A stretch of 18,932 bases of DNA, from NCBI GenBank assembly GCA_033085395.1, contig JANQBS010000488.1:1-18932 (forward strand). The letters run 5' to 3'. The position numbers and the translations under genes are program-made. Each line of letters opens with the position of its first letter. The first letter of the stretch is position 1. Of this stretch, positions 18,190 to 18,932 are shown in pieces. Origin of the DNA: Xanthoparmelia taractica. Its lineage: Eukaryota; Ascomycota; Lecanoromycetes; Lecanorales; Parmeliaceae. Below the pieces are notes generated by a model. The model ran no database searches and was not told the DNA's origin. It was given only the letters and a program-made list of their open reading frames with translations.

Positions 18190-18447
18190 TCTTTATAATT
18201 ATATATTCTTAGTTATTAAAGTTATACGCTTCGTATAAATAATATAAAGATCAATATCTTCGAATATATAATAAAGAAAAGCTTTTATCGATTTATAAAT
18301 AATTTTAATAATCGATCTAGAAAAACGTATTTTCTTTATATATATTATCGCGATCTCTCTTATTACTCGCGAAAAAGAGAGCTTAAAGATTATTAAATTA
18401 AATTCTCTTTAATAGCGATAAATCTCACGTAAAATAATAGCTATAAT
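18190..18447 (-). pseudogene. Histone H3-fold sequence, RIP-degraded
   Basis: Read on the - strand, one frame aligns without a gap to the histone H3 core from the alphaN helix to the C-terminal region (about 83 residues). It starts LREIYRY*REFNLIIFKL (H3: LREIRRYQ...LLIRKL), continues SFSRVIREIA (H3: PFxRLVREIA), then RFSRS (H3: RFQSS), IKAFLYYIFEDIDLYIIYTK (H3: xEAYLVxLFEDTNLCAIHAK) and KRITLITKNI*L*R (H3: KRVTIxxKDIQLARR). By eye about 30 positions are identical before allowing for RIP. The three in-frame stops are all TAA, the RIP product of CAA (Gln). Loop 1 has the canonical H3 length, without the two-residue insertion usual in CENP-A. Histone H3 wraps DNA in nucleosomes; this copy is dead. 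RIP acts on duplicated DNA, so the gene was probably multi-copy or part of a mobile repeat. Confidence 0.8.
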
Positions 18448-18840
18448 TTATTAATAAAATAGAATAAATAGATTCGAGATTAGACTTACTTTTAGCTTTT
18501 TATCTGCGTTTTCGAATATTATTACTCGATAATTCTTACGCTAATCTATTTTTCTTAATTAATTTTAATAATTAAATACTTAAAGATTATATAAAAATAA
18601 TTAATTGCACTTAAGATTATCTAATATTAGCTACGTATATTATAATTTCTTTAATCTTTTCTTTGCTCTTATATATTATCGTCTATTCGCGCATTAGCTT
18701 TATACTTAATATTTTATTTATAGATTTAATATACCTACTTTAAAATATTATCTCGCGTAGTGATTCTTTTATAAGCTATAGCTTAAGAACGAAGAAGTTA
18801 AGATTAGAGCTAAGGTTCGGAGTCGAAATTCGAGGATAAT
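18448..18840 (-). pseudogene. Possible N-terminal extension of the H3-like pseudogene
   Basis: The same - frame continues upstream. It is stop-free at 18540-18454 (RKNYRVIIFENADKKLKVSL, then ISNLFILFY) and elsewhere carries only Gln/Trp-type stops up to about 18840. It is rich in Lys, Arg and former Gln. It lacks the usual H3 tail signature (ARTKQT, ARKS) and the KPHRYxPGTVALREI run is only weakly reflected just before LREI. This may be a long divergent tail, a different domain fused to the histone fold, or noncoding DNA that happens to be open. No start codon can be chosen. Confidence 0.35.
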
Positions 18841-18870
18841 AACTTTATTAGATAGATAGATAATAAGATA

Positions 18871-18932
18871 AATAATAGAAGAATAATAAATAATAGAAGA
18901 ATAATAAATAATAGAAGAATAATAAATAATAG
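18871..18932. repeat. 18-bp tandem repeat at the window edge
   Basis: AATAATAGAAGAATAATA is repeated at 18871-18888, 18889-18906 and 18907-18924, with a partial unit 18925-18932 running out of the window. All copies are identical. A short (GATA)n run precedes it at about 18851-18862. Simple-sequence DNA; no function inferred. Confidence 0.9.

Noticed and set aside
18190..18447. The H3-like sequence as the native CENP-A (centromeric H3) gene
   Set aside because: It has stops in the core and lacks the longer loop 1 typical of CENP-A; it is a degraded copy, so a working centromeric histone gene is not supported here.
18871..18932. Tandem repeats as a CRISPR array or telomere
   Set aside because: There are no spacers, the unit is simple AT-rich sequence, and it does not match TTAGGG-type telomere repeats.

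Overview
This window looks like a heterochromatic, repeat-filled block of a filamentous ascomycete genome that has been through repeat-induced point mutation (RIP). Nearly all of it is very AT-rich. CpA and TpG are almost absent and TpA is everywhere, yet CpG is still common. That pattern points to C-to-T change at CpA on both strands, not to ordinary low GC. I found no intact protein gene, tRNA or rRNA. What can be recognised are dead transposable elements. Their old reading frames show through if TAA/TAG is read as former Gln/Trp, Asn as former Asp/Ser/Gly, Ile as former Thr/Val, Tyr as former His/Cys and Lys as former Glu.

Layout. (1) 1-75: a GC-normal repeat end with CCATACC/GGTATGG motifs; its 15-bp core recurs inverted at 17612. 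(2) About 76-5845, + strand: a Ty1/copia element with gag-like region, protease/pre-integrase, integrase, reverse transcriptase and RNase H, then a polypurine tract and the start of a 3' LTR. Two copies (121 and 150 bp) of a small, GC-rich TG...CA element sit inside it, each with a perfect 5-bp target duplication; one splits the integrase. (3) About 5846-11251, - strand: a Ty3/gypsy element (gag, C2H2-like finger, protease, RT, RNase H, HHCC finger) cut off near the start of the integrase core. (4) 11229-11315: a short GC-normal junction block. (5) About 11316-14500, + strand: a second, related gypsy copy that starts at RT and runs through RNase H and integrase to a C-terminal chromodomain, followed by an LTR-like segment to about 14910. 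(6) 14936-17611: a degraded coding-like stretch I could not assign. (7) 17612-17990: a second repeat end and an LTR/promoter-like segment with a TATA box and a 52/80-bp tandem duplication. (8) 18190-18447, - strand: a RIP-degraded histone H3-fold sequence that aligns without gaps from the alphaN helix to the C-terminal region. (9) An 18-bp tandem repeat at the right edge.

None of these parts is expected to act as a working pathway now. The main value of the region is its history: nested and truncated retroelements, RIP, small insertions that carry no RIP, and a histone H3-like gene that must once have been part of duplicated DNA.
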